64,000 bases of DNA from Gammaproteobacteria bacterium (GCA_024277935.1 JAJRUF010000133.1:1-64000), one strand, 5' to 3'; positions 1 through 10,158 are shown, counted from the stretch's first letter. Numbers and translations are program-made. The notes: generated by a model not told the origin, from the sequence alone.

Positions 1-149
1 ACACTTTTTAGTGTGAGAAAATAAACATATCATTGTAGGATGCGCTGAGGAACGAAGCGCATCAGCTAAACTTCATTTGATGCGCCTCCTAACGTCGGCA
101 CATCCTACAGAAATATCAAGACAAAAGTGTAAACTGAAAGATGCCCTAT
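1..149. repeat. MITE-like element copy 1 (truncated by window start)
   Basis: ACACTTTTTAGTGTGAGAAAATAA...ACAAAAGTGTAAACTGAAAGATGCC, shared with 3326-3475. Confidence 0.7.
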
Positions 150-245
150 CGGGCATAAAAAAAGCAGCTCAGAATTAACTGGAACTGCTTAATTATTTAT
201 ATAAAAAATAAAAACCGGTTTTTAACAAACCACAGTTTATAAACT

Positions 246-271
246 GTAGAGCGGACTTTAGTCCACTCTAC
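246..271. repeat. Palindromic hairpin, family B
   Basis: GTAGAGCGGACTTTAGTCCACTCTAC. Confidence 0.65.
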
Positions 272-277
272 AAAGTT

Positions 278-841
278 TTATCTTTTATGCTTTTTATCAA
301 ACTCAGCGATTAAAGCAACAGGCTTTTTCTTTTTGTTTGACTTGTTCAATACAAAGACCACTGTTTCACCCTTTGGTCCCGCACCAATTTGAGTAAAACG
401 GTATGGTGCCTCTCCCACTGCTAAAAATGACTTCAAATCAGCCCATTGACTAAATACATAGAGGCGACCTTCATCAACGACTTCACCATAAAAGCCATCA
501 GCAATACCTTCTGCCTTTCCATCATACATATCAACACCGCCTAAACCCGAGCGCATTTTTTTATCTTTTTTTGTTAAACCAAAAACAATGGTTTCACCTT
601 TAGGGCCAGCGCCAATACGCGTTAAACGAAAAGAAGTTTCGCCAAGCTGGTTGAAACCATCATAGGTTTTATAATCATCAAAAATATAAATACGGCCATC
701 TTTAGTTACTTGATAATAATCATCCACATTATAGTGAGGCTCTGCTAAAGCAGCTTGGCTCATCATGGTAATTGATAGAACAGATAAAACATAAGAAATT
801 TTCTTAAACACAAACACTCTCCAATACTTTAGTAATATCAA
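278..841 (-). CDS. Predicted exported protein with two tandem copies of a ~55-aa domain
   Basis: ORF track; N-terminal hydrophobic signal-like segment (ISYVLSVLSITMMSQAALAEP); internal duplication around IGAGPKGET(I/V)VF. Confidence 0.75.
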   Translation of the reverse strand: MILLKYWRVFVFKKISYVLSVLSITMMSQAALAEPHYNVDDYYQVTKDGRIYIFDDYKTYDGFNQLGETSFRLTRIGAGPKGETIVFGLTKKDKKMRSGLGGVDMYDGKAEGIADGFYGEVVDEGRLYVFSQWADLKSFLAVGEAPYRFTQIGAGPKGETVVFVLNKSNKKKKPVALIAEFDKKHKR

Positions 842-936
842 AATTGTCTCATTTTAATATGACAGATTTATGACAACCTATTTCAGCTATATTTGTAGAG
901 CGGACTAAAGCCAGCTCTATAAATAGAGACTGTGGT

Positions 937-1683
937 TTATTGTTTAAAAAAGCTAGAAACTTCTTTCCAAAGAGATTGATAAGCCTCTACTGAACGCGAT
1001 TTTTTTATATACCCCAATAAAGGCATCCGCTCATACCCCATACGCTCAATATCACTAGCATAGGGAATAATACTTGCTAAAATATCAGGGTGCTTTTCGG
1101 CTAATGACTCAATAATATCCCGGTGCATTTTTTTACGTCTATCCGCCATAGAAAAGAAAGGCAATAATTTTATATGTTTTAAATTATTATCTTTAATATA
1201 TTTTTTTAATTGCTCCAAAGTCCTTAAAGATAAGGGGGTTGGAATAATAGGTGACAGTAAAAAATCAGAAGCTTCAAATATTGCTTCTGATAATAATGAG
1301 ATATTAGGTGGGCAATCAAGAACAATAATATCGTATTCTTTAGTTAAAGGAGCCAGTAACTTTTTTAAACGTTGCGTTGGCTTTTTTCGCTCATCCAAAA
1401 CCAAATCCAGATTTCTAAAGGAGAAATCTGCAGGTAATAGATCTAAATTCTCAAAGTCAGTCGCTTTAATTAAACCGTCCAACTCCCTTGCTCCCGCAAT
1501 TAAATCTTTACTCCCTCCTTTAACTTTGGGCTTAATTCTAAAATAATAACTACTTGCTCCTTGAGGGTCTAAATCCCAAACTAAGGTTTTATAATTATTC
1601 TGTGCGGCTAGAAAAGCAATATTAACTGCTGTGGATGTTTTTCCAACTCCACCTTTAATATTATAGGTTGCAATAATTGTCAT
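937..1683 (-). CDS. ParA/MinD-family ATPase
   Basis: Deviant Walker A KGGVGKTSTAVNIA, Walker A' DLDPQG, Walker B IIVLDCPP. Confidence 0.92.
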   Translation of the reverse strand: MTIIATYNIKGGVGKTSTAVNIAFLAAQNNYKTLVWDLDPQGASSYYFRIKPKVKGGSKDLIAGARELDGLIKATDFENLDLLPADFSFRNLDLVLDERKKPTQRLKKLLAPLTKEYDIIVLDCPPNISLLSEAIFEASDFLLSPIIPTPLSLRTLEQLKKYIKDNNLKHIKLLPFFSMADRRKKMHRDIIESLAEKHPDILASIIPYASDIERMGYERMPLLGYIKKSRSVEAYQSLWKEVSSFFKQ

Positions 1684-1694
1684 TAATATTCCCT

Positions 1695-3227
1695 CTAGGC
1701 TTTATTGCTAAATAATTGTTTAAAGAGTCTCATATTCTCTGCATCAGTAAATAATTTAAATTGCTCGGCAAAATGATTCCGTGCATTACACTTCATGGTA
1801 TCGAGGAATTGTACTAAAACACCCATGGCTAACAGCGTATTAGAAGGTGTTTTTTGACACATCATTTCCTGGCTAAATTCTTTAATACTTATTTCTTGAA
1901 CTTCATAATCCTGAAAATCACCTAGTACTGCTTGAAAACCTTTTAACACTTTAATACTTTCCTTAATTTCACTTTGCGGATAAAGACTTTGAAAAAACTC
2001 CATTAAATAGCGTAATTTTTTACAGGTTTTTCTTAAGTCATGCAATGCTATAGCAGGTGATTTATCGCTAATAGCAGAGCCTTCTTTTAATACACGCTGA
2101 TAAACTTTCCAAATCCGAATATCGGCCAACTGTTTAATGGCTTGATTGGTCTGACTAGCCCGTACTTTTTTGGCCGAGGGTTCATTTAAATACTGTTCCC
2201 AAGCAAACAGTTGCTTAATATATTTTGGACTTTTTAAATGTTCTGCCAATTCCTTTTGAGCCTGTTGCTGCTTTTGCTTTAAAAAAGCATAAAAGGGAGT
2301 AAGATCATCACGCAATGTTAAAGGGAGTGCTTGTTGATATTTCTGATAACTTAATAAATAGACATCAAGGTCACGAGTAGGACTGGTAATTTGTCCAAGC
2401 CATGCAAAAAAATCAGCATATTGAGCAACAGTTTCAGCAGGCAAAGTATTTTTAATTTGACTTAGCCCTGCACGCGTCCGTCTAACTGCAACACGAAAAT
2501 CATGCAGAAATTCCGTATCTATATCTTCTATAGTGCCCGCTTCATTAATTTGTATAGCCTGTAACAATTGTTTAAATATCTTTTTTGTTGCTAACTCTGC
2601 TCTCATTTCTGGCTTTAACTGAATAGCCAGTTTAGAGCTATAATCTTTGGGCTTTCTACCTTGTTGCTTTAATGCTTCGCTTATCACAGAGCAAGTTGAC
2701 TGTTTTATAGCGAGTGTATTTTGCAAAATATCTACAATTTTTTTATGTGCTTTCTCATACCCTTTTAATGGAATCAAATGAATACGATTATTTAACAGCT
2801 CATAATTATCTATTTGAAGTCGTAATACGGTTTTTTGATCTTTATTTAAAATATTAATACGAGAAACTTCAACGGGTAGTTGACAAAGAGGGAGTAACGC
2901 TCTCATTTCCAAAACAGTTGCAATAGATTTTTTAAATCGTCCATCAACAAATTGCTGACTAAATTTAGGGACAGATGCGACCTCCTCAACAGCCATTAGA
3001 TGACCACTTTTCCTATCAACCAATGAAAGCTGAGAAAGGTTTTGGGAATGATTGAATTCACAAATCATTCCAGCATTATATAACCGCCAGTCAAAGCTAT
3101 CATAAAATGTTTTTATGCTGTATTCCTGAGTGGTAATTTGCAAGTCGACTTGCTTACCTAACTTGGCAATAAATTTTTTTACTGTCAGATTTGCGGGGAG
3201 TTCGAAATATAACGAGTTTTCTGTCAT
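1695..3227 (-). CDS. CYTH-like/CHAD domain protein
   Basis: C-terminal CHAD signatures FLHDFRVAVRRTRAGL and ALHDLRKTCKKLRYLMEFF; N-terminal degenerate CYTH-like region (YDSFDWRLYNAGM). Confidence 0.88.
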   Translation of the reverse strand: MTENSLYFELPANLTVKKFIAKLGKQVDLQITTQEYSIKTFYDSFDWRLYNAGMICEFNHSQNLSQLSLVDRKSGHLMAVEEVASVPKFSQQFVDGRFKKSIATVLEMRALLPLCQLPVEVSRINILNKDQKTVLRLQIDNYELLNNRIHLIPLKGYEKAHKKIVDILQNTLAIKQSTCSVISEALKQQGRKPKDYSSKLAIQLKPEMRAELATKKIFKQLLQAIQINEAGTIEDIDTEFLHDFRVAVRRTRAGLSQIKNTLPAETVAQYADFFAWLGQITSPTRDLDVYLLSYQKYQQALPLTLRDDLTPFYAFLKQKQQQAQKELAEHLKSPKYIKQLFAWEQYLNEPSAKKVRASQTNQAIKQLADIRIWKVYQRVLKEGSAISDKSPAIALHDLRKTCKKLRYLMEFFQSLYPQSEIKESIKVLKGFQAVLGDFQDYEVQEISIKEFSQEMMCQKTPSNTLLAMGVLVQFLDTMKCNARNHFAEQFKLFTDAENMRLFKQLFSNKA

Positions 3228-3325
3228 TATTGGTTGATAAAGTTACGAGAAATTAATAAATATTAACATGCATAGCCACAAAGGATTATGACAGAAATAT
3301 TGCAGTGTCAACTGAAAAGAAAATA

Positions 3326-3475
3326 TCGGCATCTTTCATTTTAACTCTAAAGTAGCTTACACTTTTTAGTGTGAGAAAATAAGCGCACCAGCTAAACTTC
3401 ATTTGATGCGCCTCCTAACGACCGACGGCACATCCTACAGAAACACCAATACAAAAGTGGAAACTGAAAGATACC
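3326..3475. repeat. MITE-like element copy 2
   Basis: Termini GGCATCTTTCATTTTAAC...TTACACTTTTTAGTGTGA and ACAAAAGTGGAAACTGAAAGATACC; lacks ~30 nt of copy 1. Confidence 0.7.
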
Positions 3476-3584
3476 AAAATATCTTGTTGAAATTATAAAA
3501 TATGATTGAAGGGAGGTTAATGATACTCGGAAGTATTAGGCTGGATTCTGGCTTCAAAGTAGCAAACAATATGTACTCTAACAT

Positions 3585-3615
3585 TTGGAAGTGAGGCTAA
3601 AGCCTCACTTCCAAA
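3585..3615. repeat. Palindromic hairpin, family C
   Basis: TTGGAAGTGAGGCTAAAGCCTCACTTCCAA. Confidence 0.75.
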
Positions 3616-3636
3616 GTTTATTGCTTTAAAAAATTA

Positions 3637-3837
3637 TTAAGCGGCCTTCTTTACTGCCTTTTTTGCAACTTTCTTTGCGGCTTTTTTATTGCTCGCTTTT
3701 TTGCTTATAACTGCTTTTGTTGCTTTCTTTATAACGGCTTTAGCATTTTTCTTAGCAACCACTTTTTTAGCAACTGCTTTTTTTGTCGCTTTCTTTGCAA
3801 TTTTTAGGGCTACCTTTTTCTTAACTACTTTTGACAT
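3637..3837 (-). CDS. Histone H1-like Lys/Ala-repeat protein
   Basis: 66 aa composed almost entirely of K/A/V repeats (KKAVAKKVVAKK...KKVAKKAVKKAA). Confidence 0.75.
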   Translation of the reverse strand: MSKVVKKKVALKIAKKATKKAVAKKVVAKKNAKAVIKKATKAVISKKASNKKAAKKVAKKAVKKAA

Positions 3838-3979
3838 AATTTTTCTCCATGTAATAAAAATAACTTACTAATAGTAATAAGTTATAGAGAATAATATTGT
3901 TTATATTTATAAAAGTCAACATATTAAGGATAAAAGTTATAAAATATAGCGAATATACATAACTAATCTGGAATACATT

Positions 3980-4246
3980 ATGAGTTTTATTGAGTTCAAG
4001 AAGCTATTACTTGATGCAGAAATCAGTCTACCCAAGTTTAGTAAATTAATAAAAGTAAGTGATAAAAACTTACAGTCTTATAAGAAAAAGGATGAAGTAC
4101 CCAATACAATAGCTGTCATTGCACGTTGCTTTGCAGAAATGAATAAATTAGAGGTTGATTATCGTTTACTTATTGAAAACCTGGAACTCACTGCAAAAAC
4201 AAAAAAAGGAGCAGGTTTTGCTAATAAAGAGAGTCTAAAAAAGTAA
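3980..4246 (+). CDS. Small protein, possible helix-turn-helix
   Basis: 88-aa ORF divergent from the H1-like gene; XRE-like pattern (LPKFSKLIKVSDKNLQSYKKKDEVPNTIAVIARCF). Confidence 0.55.
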   Translation: MSFIEFKKLLLDAEISLPKFSKLIKVSDKNLQSYKKKDEVPNTIAVIARCFAEMNKLEVDYRLLIENLELTAKTKKGAGFANKESLKK

Positions 4247-4285
4247 AGTTTTTTCACACTCATGTAATAAATAATAATTATTCTA

Positions 4286-4447
4286 AGGAACGTGTATGGA
4301 ATAACTTCCCGAAATTATAACGTAGGATTTTTGTTTCAGGTGAAATGATCTCATGAGGCGCATAGCTGGCTACGCAACGAATGAGAGCATTGCACCTGGA
4401 GCAAAAAGACAAGTTAGAAATCGGTAAGTTGTTTCATGCACGTTCCT
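4286..4447. mobile_element. MITE-like element, family D
   Basis: AGGAACGTGTATGGAATAACTTCCC...GGTAAGTTGTTTCATGCACGTTCCT; inverted copy at 45182-45342. Confidence 0.8.
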
Positions 4448-4485
4448 AAACACCCATTATTTGTATAACTTTTAGACACAAAAAT

Positions 4486-4677
4486 ATGACCGACCCTGAT
4501 CAACAGCGAGATGATTTTTTAACCGAATTACATGAATTGTTTTTATTAAAAAAAGGTTTCGGTGCATACGCATATATCTCCACCTCTGAGGCGATGAATT
4601 TATTTGAGCAATATTTAGATTCAGATAAACCTCTTGATTTGTTTATTAATCAATATATTAAAACCATTAAGGGCTAA
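4486..4677 (+). CDS. Hypothetical protein
   Basis: 63-aa ORF only. Confidence 0.4.
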   Translation: MTDPDQQRDDFLTELHELFLLKKGFGAYAYISTSEAMNLFEQYLDSDKPLDLFINQYIKTIKG

Positions 4678-4808
4678 GAGCAAGTTTCCGCAGTTTGTAG
4701 AGTGATCTTTAGTCCACCCCCCTACATCCTATAGCCTAATAACCCTGTAAGTCTTTGTTTTGCTATTCTCTGATTGATAGATAAAAGCCGCGAAATTCGC
4801 TTCTTACT

Positions 4809-6542
4809 TTATGCAACCAGCTCTCGTTCAATATAACGTTGCTTTTTCTTGGCTGTTATTTTATCAAGTTCAATCATTACCAAACTATCAATACAGTTAT
4901 TAAAATCAGGATCAATATTAAAGTCTATAAAATGACAGCCTTTATCAACACATAACTCAACATATTGTTTGTACAAGGTCGGTACTTTTACACCCAATTT
5001 TTTTAATTCACTATTTAAAATTTTAAAACTGGTTTTATAATCTTCATTAAACTCTGCTTCAGCAAACTTCTGCGCTTGTTCAGAAATTATAAAGGGCATT
5101 TTTGCAACAGCAAGGTTTAAATCGGAACCAAACTGCTGTTTATAAAAGCTGATAATCACTTCTTTTGCTTTTTGAGGGTAAGCATTAGTCATACTGACCG
5201 GGCCAAATAAATATTTAATATCAGGCTGTTCTCTCAAGTAAGCCCCAATACCATACCAAAGATAATCAAGACTCCGTTTACCCCAATAACGAGGTTGCAC
5301 AAAACTACGACCTAATTCAATACTATTAGGTAAATAGCTTTGAAACTCTGCATTCAAATTAAACAGTGTATGTGTATAAAACCCTTCTACGCCTTTACTC
5401 TGCATAATTTTATGTCCTTCACCTATCCGGTAAGAACCAACAATTTCAAGATCATACTCATCCCATAACACTAAATGACTATAATAAACATCATATTTAT
5501 CTAAGTCATAAGCTTCACCCGTACCCTCTTCAACGGTACGAAAGGTTAGTTCTCGTAAACGTGCAATTTCTTGCATTACTGGGCAGTCATCTTGATATTT
5601 ATATAAAAATATCTTCTTGCCATCTCTGGTTTCTCCTAGCAAACGCGAGAGGTATAAGGCTTTTTTTATGGCTTTACTGTCAACAGGGTGTGCAACAGTT
5701 TCAATCGTTTCAAATAAAGGCTTTTTAGCTTTTTTACCTAGGTTTTGTACATGACGGCGAAATTTTTGAGTTAACTGCTTATTGTCTTCCTTTGTATTTT
5801 TTATTGCTTGATAAGGAATGGGGGAACCGACTCTAAATTTAAGCTCCTGATCCTTTTTATTAAACATTTCAGACACTAACATAACTGTCCCTAATGGTTT
5901 ATATAGCGAGGATAAGAGGTAAAATAAAGTAGAATTAGAGGCTTTGATATAAATGGGTAAAATAGGACATTGTGCTTTTTTAGCTAACTTAACAAACCCG
6001 GTTTTCCACTTGCCATCACGAACACCTTTAGGTGTAATGCGCGAGACTTCTCCTGCTGGAAAAATAATCACAGCCTCCTCGCTCTCTAAAGCAGCTAACA
6101 TCGCTTTGTAAGCTTTTTTATGGTTGGCATTTTGAGATAAAATATCAACAGGTAAAAAAACTGACTCTAAAGGTTTCATATAAGAGAGTACCTTATTGGC
6201 CACAATACGCACATCTGGCCTAACAGAGCGAATAAGTTTTACTAGTGCTAACCCATCCAAGGTACCAATGGGGTGGTTCGCCACTATTAATAAGCGACCT
6301 TCTGATGGGATATTAGAGTATGATTTTGGTGATATTTGATAACTAAATTGAAAATAATTAAGTAATTTATCTAAAAAAGCAAACCCTCGTAGGTGCTGAT
6401 TCTTAAGAAGAACGCTATTAAAATCTTCTTCATGTAATACTTTTTTGATTATCTTTAATAGTAATTTATTATTTTTGCCGATTTTTAATTTCGGGTATGT
6501 TTCTCGAACTATTTTTTCAGCATTTATCATATAAGCATTCAC
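4809..6542 (-). CDS. Bifunctional acyltransferase: N-terminal PlsC-like domain plus C-terminal OlsB/GNAT-like domain (OlsF-like)
   Basis: PlsC-like VANHPIGTLDGLAL and FPAGEVSR; C-terminal LRELTFRTVEEGTGEAYDLDKYD and ELGRSFVQPRYWGKRSLDYLWYGIGAYL typical of hemolysin/OlsB acyltransferases. Confidence 0.82.
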   Translation of the reverse strand: MNAYMINAEKIVRETYPKLKIGKNNKLLLKIIKKVLHEEDFNSVLLKNQHLRGFAFLDKLLNYFQFSYQISPKSYSNIPSEGRLLIVANHPIGTLDGLALVKLIRSVRPDVRIVANKVLSYMKPLESVFLPVDILSQNANHKKAYKAMLAALESEEAVIIFPAGEVSRITPKGVRDGKWKTGFVKLAKKAQCPILPIYIKASNSTLFYLLSSLYKPLGTVMLVSEMFNKKDQELKFRVGSPIPYQAIKNTKEDNKQLTQKFRRHVQNLGKKAKKPLFETIETVAHPVDSKAIKKALYLSRLLGETRDGKKIFLYKYQDDCPVMQEIARLRELTFRTVEEGTGEAYDLDKYDVYYSHLVLWDEYDLEIVGSYRIGEGHKIMQSKGVEGFYTHTLFNLNAEFQSYLPNSIELGRSFVQPRYWGKRSLDYLWYGIGAYLREQPDIKYLFGPVSMTNAYPQKAKEVIISFYKQQFGSDLNLAVAKMPFIISEQAQKFAEAEFNEDYKTSFKILNSELKKLGVKVPTLYKQYVELCVDKGCHFIDFNIDPDFNNCIDSLVMIELDKITAKKKQRYIERELVA

Positions 6543-6633
6543 TTAAAATTTTAATTATTGATAACGGTATAAAAGAAATTTTCCCCCCGTGTGAGTGGAA
6601 AATATTAATTCCCACCCAAAAGAACACTATTGC

Positions 6634-6798
6634 TAGGAGGCTGTCCGAGAATAGAAACCGTCGCGAGGGAAAGCCCTTTTGAGTCAGTTTTTTCGTTCAT
6701 TTGAGGCGAATAGTTGTGCTATTTAACGAAAATGAACGGGAAAAGTGGCCAAAAGGGATTTTTCCGTAGCAGGTTCTCTATTCTCGGACAGCCTCCTA
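6634..6798. mobile_element. MITE-like palindromic element
   Basis: Terminal inverted repeats GGAGGCTGTCCGAGAATAGA...TCTATTCTCGGACAGCCTCC; nested inverted repeats (CCCTTTTG/CAAAAGGG, GTTCATTT/AAATGAAC); flanking TA suggests a TA/CTAR-type target duplication. Confidence 0.7.
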
Positions 6799-7002
6799 AT
6801 CATACCCAGCCATATTATGTATTTTTTCTTTCGTTTTACGAGGCCGAACAGGTGTGTGCTCAGTAAAATAATAATCCTCTAACTCATCAAGCCCTCTTTC
6901 AATCAATTCTTGAATAAAAAAATCTTTAGATTTTCCCACCTCAGAAGCCAAAAAATTAAGTCTATGTTCTGTTTCTGTCGTTAATTTTATTGAAGTTTCC
7001 AT
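6796..7002 (-). CDS. Ribbon-helix-helix/RelB-like antitoxin-type protein
   Basis: METSIKLTTETEHRLNFLASEVGKSKDFFIQELIERGLDELEDYY; start set at the internal Met. Confidence 0.6.
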   Translation of the reverse strand: METSIKLTTETEHRLNFLASEVGKSKDFFIQELIERGLDELEDYYFTEHTPVRPRKTKEKIHNMAGYD

Positions 7003-7179
7003 TTTGCAAATCAATTTATAAATCATATAAATTCGCTACTTTAATGGCATAAAGTTACAGCTTTATGACAAGCACTACTGTTTCACACTTACCCGAATTG
7101 TCATCAATTATTCATCTAATCGTTACCACAATGTCATAAAAAATTGTTATTTTCCTATTTAACCAAAGTGGAGGGCAAT

Positions 7180-7986
7180 ATGACAATTCATTATCAAACT
7201 GTTTGGATTTCAGATACACATTTAGGTACAAAAGGCTGTAAAGCAGAATATTTACGTGATTTTCTAGATCATGTTGATTGTAATACGCTTTATTTAGTGG
7301 GCGATATTATTGATTTGTGGAGCTGGAATGTAAAATCTGGTTTTTATTGGCCAATCTTACACAGCGATATTGTGCAACGCGTGATCAATAAAGCAAAAAC
7401 AGGTACTCGGGTCATTTATATTCCAGGAAACCATGATGAACAACTAAGAAAACATGCCGGTACATTATTTAACGGAGTTGAAATTGAACTTAATGCTATT
7501 CATACAACAAAAGATGGTCGCCGGTTCCTTGTTATGCATGGTGATGAGTTTGACAGCATTGTTTGTCACAACAAAAGTATTGCATATATTGGCGGTGAAG
7601 CTTATGAAATTCTTTTAATCCTTAACCGTTGGTTTAATAATATTAGAAACAAATTGGGTTATAAATATTGGTCATTATCAGCTTATTTAAAAACAAAAGT
7701 TAAAAATATTGTGCAAGTGATGGATAACTACCAACATGTATTAAGTTTAGAAGCTCAAAAACAGCAAGTAGATGGCATAATTTGTGGACATATTCATCAT
7801 GCTGATATTAAACAGATGGAATTTAGCAAAACCTACTGTAATACAGGTGATTGGGTAGAAAGTTGTACTGCACTAGTAGAAGACGAAGCAGGCAGCTTAT
7901 CAATTATTCATTGGCTAGAAGATAGCTACCAATTATTAGATACCCTTCCTCAAGATGCAGTTGTTGAATTAGAACAAACGGCTTAA
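7180..7986 (+). CDS. LpxH-like metallophosphoesterase (UDP-2,3-diacylglucosamine diphosphatase family)
   Basis: ISDTHLGTKGCKAEYL, GDIIDLW, GNHDE, MHGDEFD, CGHIHHADI; internal ATG preceded by AGTGGAGGGC. Confidence 0.87.
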   Translation: MTIHYQTVWISDTHLGTKGCKAEYLRDFLDHVDCNTLYLVGDIIDLWSWNVKSGFYWPILHSDIVQRVINKAKTGTRVIYIPGNHDEQLRKHAGTLFNGVEIELNAIHTTKDGRRFLVMHGDEFDSIVCHNKSIAYIGGEAYEILLILNRWFNNIRNKLGYKYWSLSAYLKTKVKNIVQVMDNYQHVLSLEAQKQQVDGIICGHIHHADIKQMEFSKTYCNTGDWVESCTALVEDEAGSLSIIHWLEDSYQLLDTLPQDAVVELEQTA

Positions 7987-7988
7987 GA

Positions 7989-8231
7989 ATGCTTAAAAAA
8001 ACCTTATTAATGTCAACAGGCAGTACACTTTTTTTTATTGGGCTTATTTTATTTCCACTCCCTGTCCCTTTTGGCTTGCCGGTCATGCTTATTGGCCTAA
8101 GTATTATGTTTAAAGCCTCTAATAGTTTTAAGCGCAAGGCCATTCGTTTATTCGATAAACACAGATACAGCCGTCAGGCTTGGCAAAAGGTCAAGGGATA
8201 CCGGAAAAACCAAAAACGCTTTAAAAAATAA
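7989..8231 (+). CDS. Small membrane protein
   Basis: 80-aa ORF with hydrophobic hairpin (FPLPVPFGLPVMLIGLSIMF), 2 bp after the preceding gene. Confidence 0.6.
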   Translation: MLKKTLLMSTGSTLFFIGLILFPLPVPFGLPVMLIGLSIMFKASNSFKRKAIRLFDKHRYSRQAWQKVKGYRKNQKRFKK

Positions 8232-8357
8232 TAAAGTTATTTTAGTGACCTTTCCTTTTTAATTTTCAGCAAAAAAAACCATTAATTGCAACACCATCAA
8301 ACCTCTTTGCACGTTATACTAATGGGCCTAAGAAAATAACAATTATTTCACAAAATC

Positions 8358-8600
8358 ATGGCAGAACCTTTATCCAGCAACGCAGTACTTTACGCTATCT
8401 TATCTTTAAACAGTGAGATAGCTTTACAAAAAGAATATATTGATAGCTCAGGCCTTTCTGGCGAAGAAAAAGACAATGAAGAAGGGATTCTTGATGATTT
8501 AGAACAAGCCTTTATGGAGTTTATAGATTTATATAAAACGCATACCCATAAAGACAAAGCCCTTCCCTCGATTGAAGAATTATTAAATAGCGAGCTTTAA
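8358..8600 (+). CDS. Hypothetical protein
   Basis: 80-aa ORF directly upstream of the arsC-like gene. Confidence 0.6.
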   Translation: MAEPLSSNAVLYAILSLNSEIALQKEYIDSSGLSGEEKDNEEGILDDLEQAFMEFIDLYKTHTHKDKALPSIEELLNSEL

Positions 8601-8601
8601 T

Positions 8602-10073
<1,472 letters not shown>

Positions 10074-10158
10074 TAAGCACCTTCCTCCCTTCACTAAAGA
10101 GAGGGGGAATTTTCTCTGCTATGCCTATTAACTAGCCACAGATCACTGTAGAGTAAAT

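Noticed and set aside
141-167. Terminator at ATGCCC-TATC-GGGCAT followed by A-run
   Set aside because: On the plus strand it is followed by A rather than T; on the minus strand the T-run is on the wrong side.
3689-3871. 60-aa hydrophobic ORF antisense to the H1-like gene
   Set aside because: Mirror translation of Lys/Ala-rich codons gives Phe/Ala-rich sequence; no independent evidence of coding.
6497-6682. 61-aa plus-strand ORF running into the MITE
   Set aside because: Overlaps the acyltransferase start and the element; composition and position suggest chance, and it does not look like a toxin.
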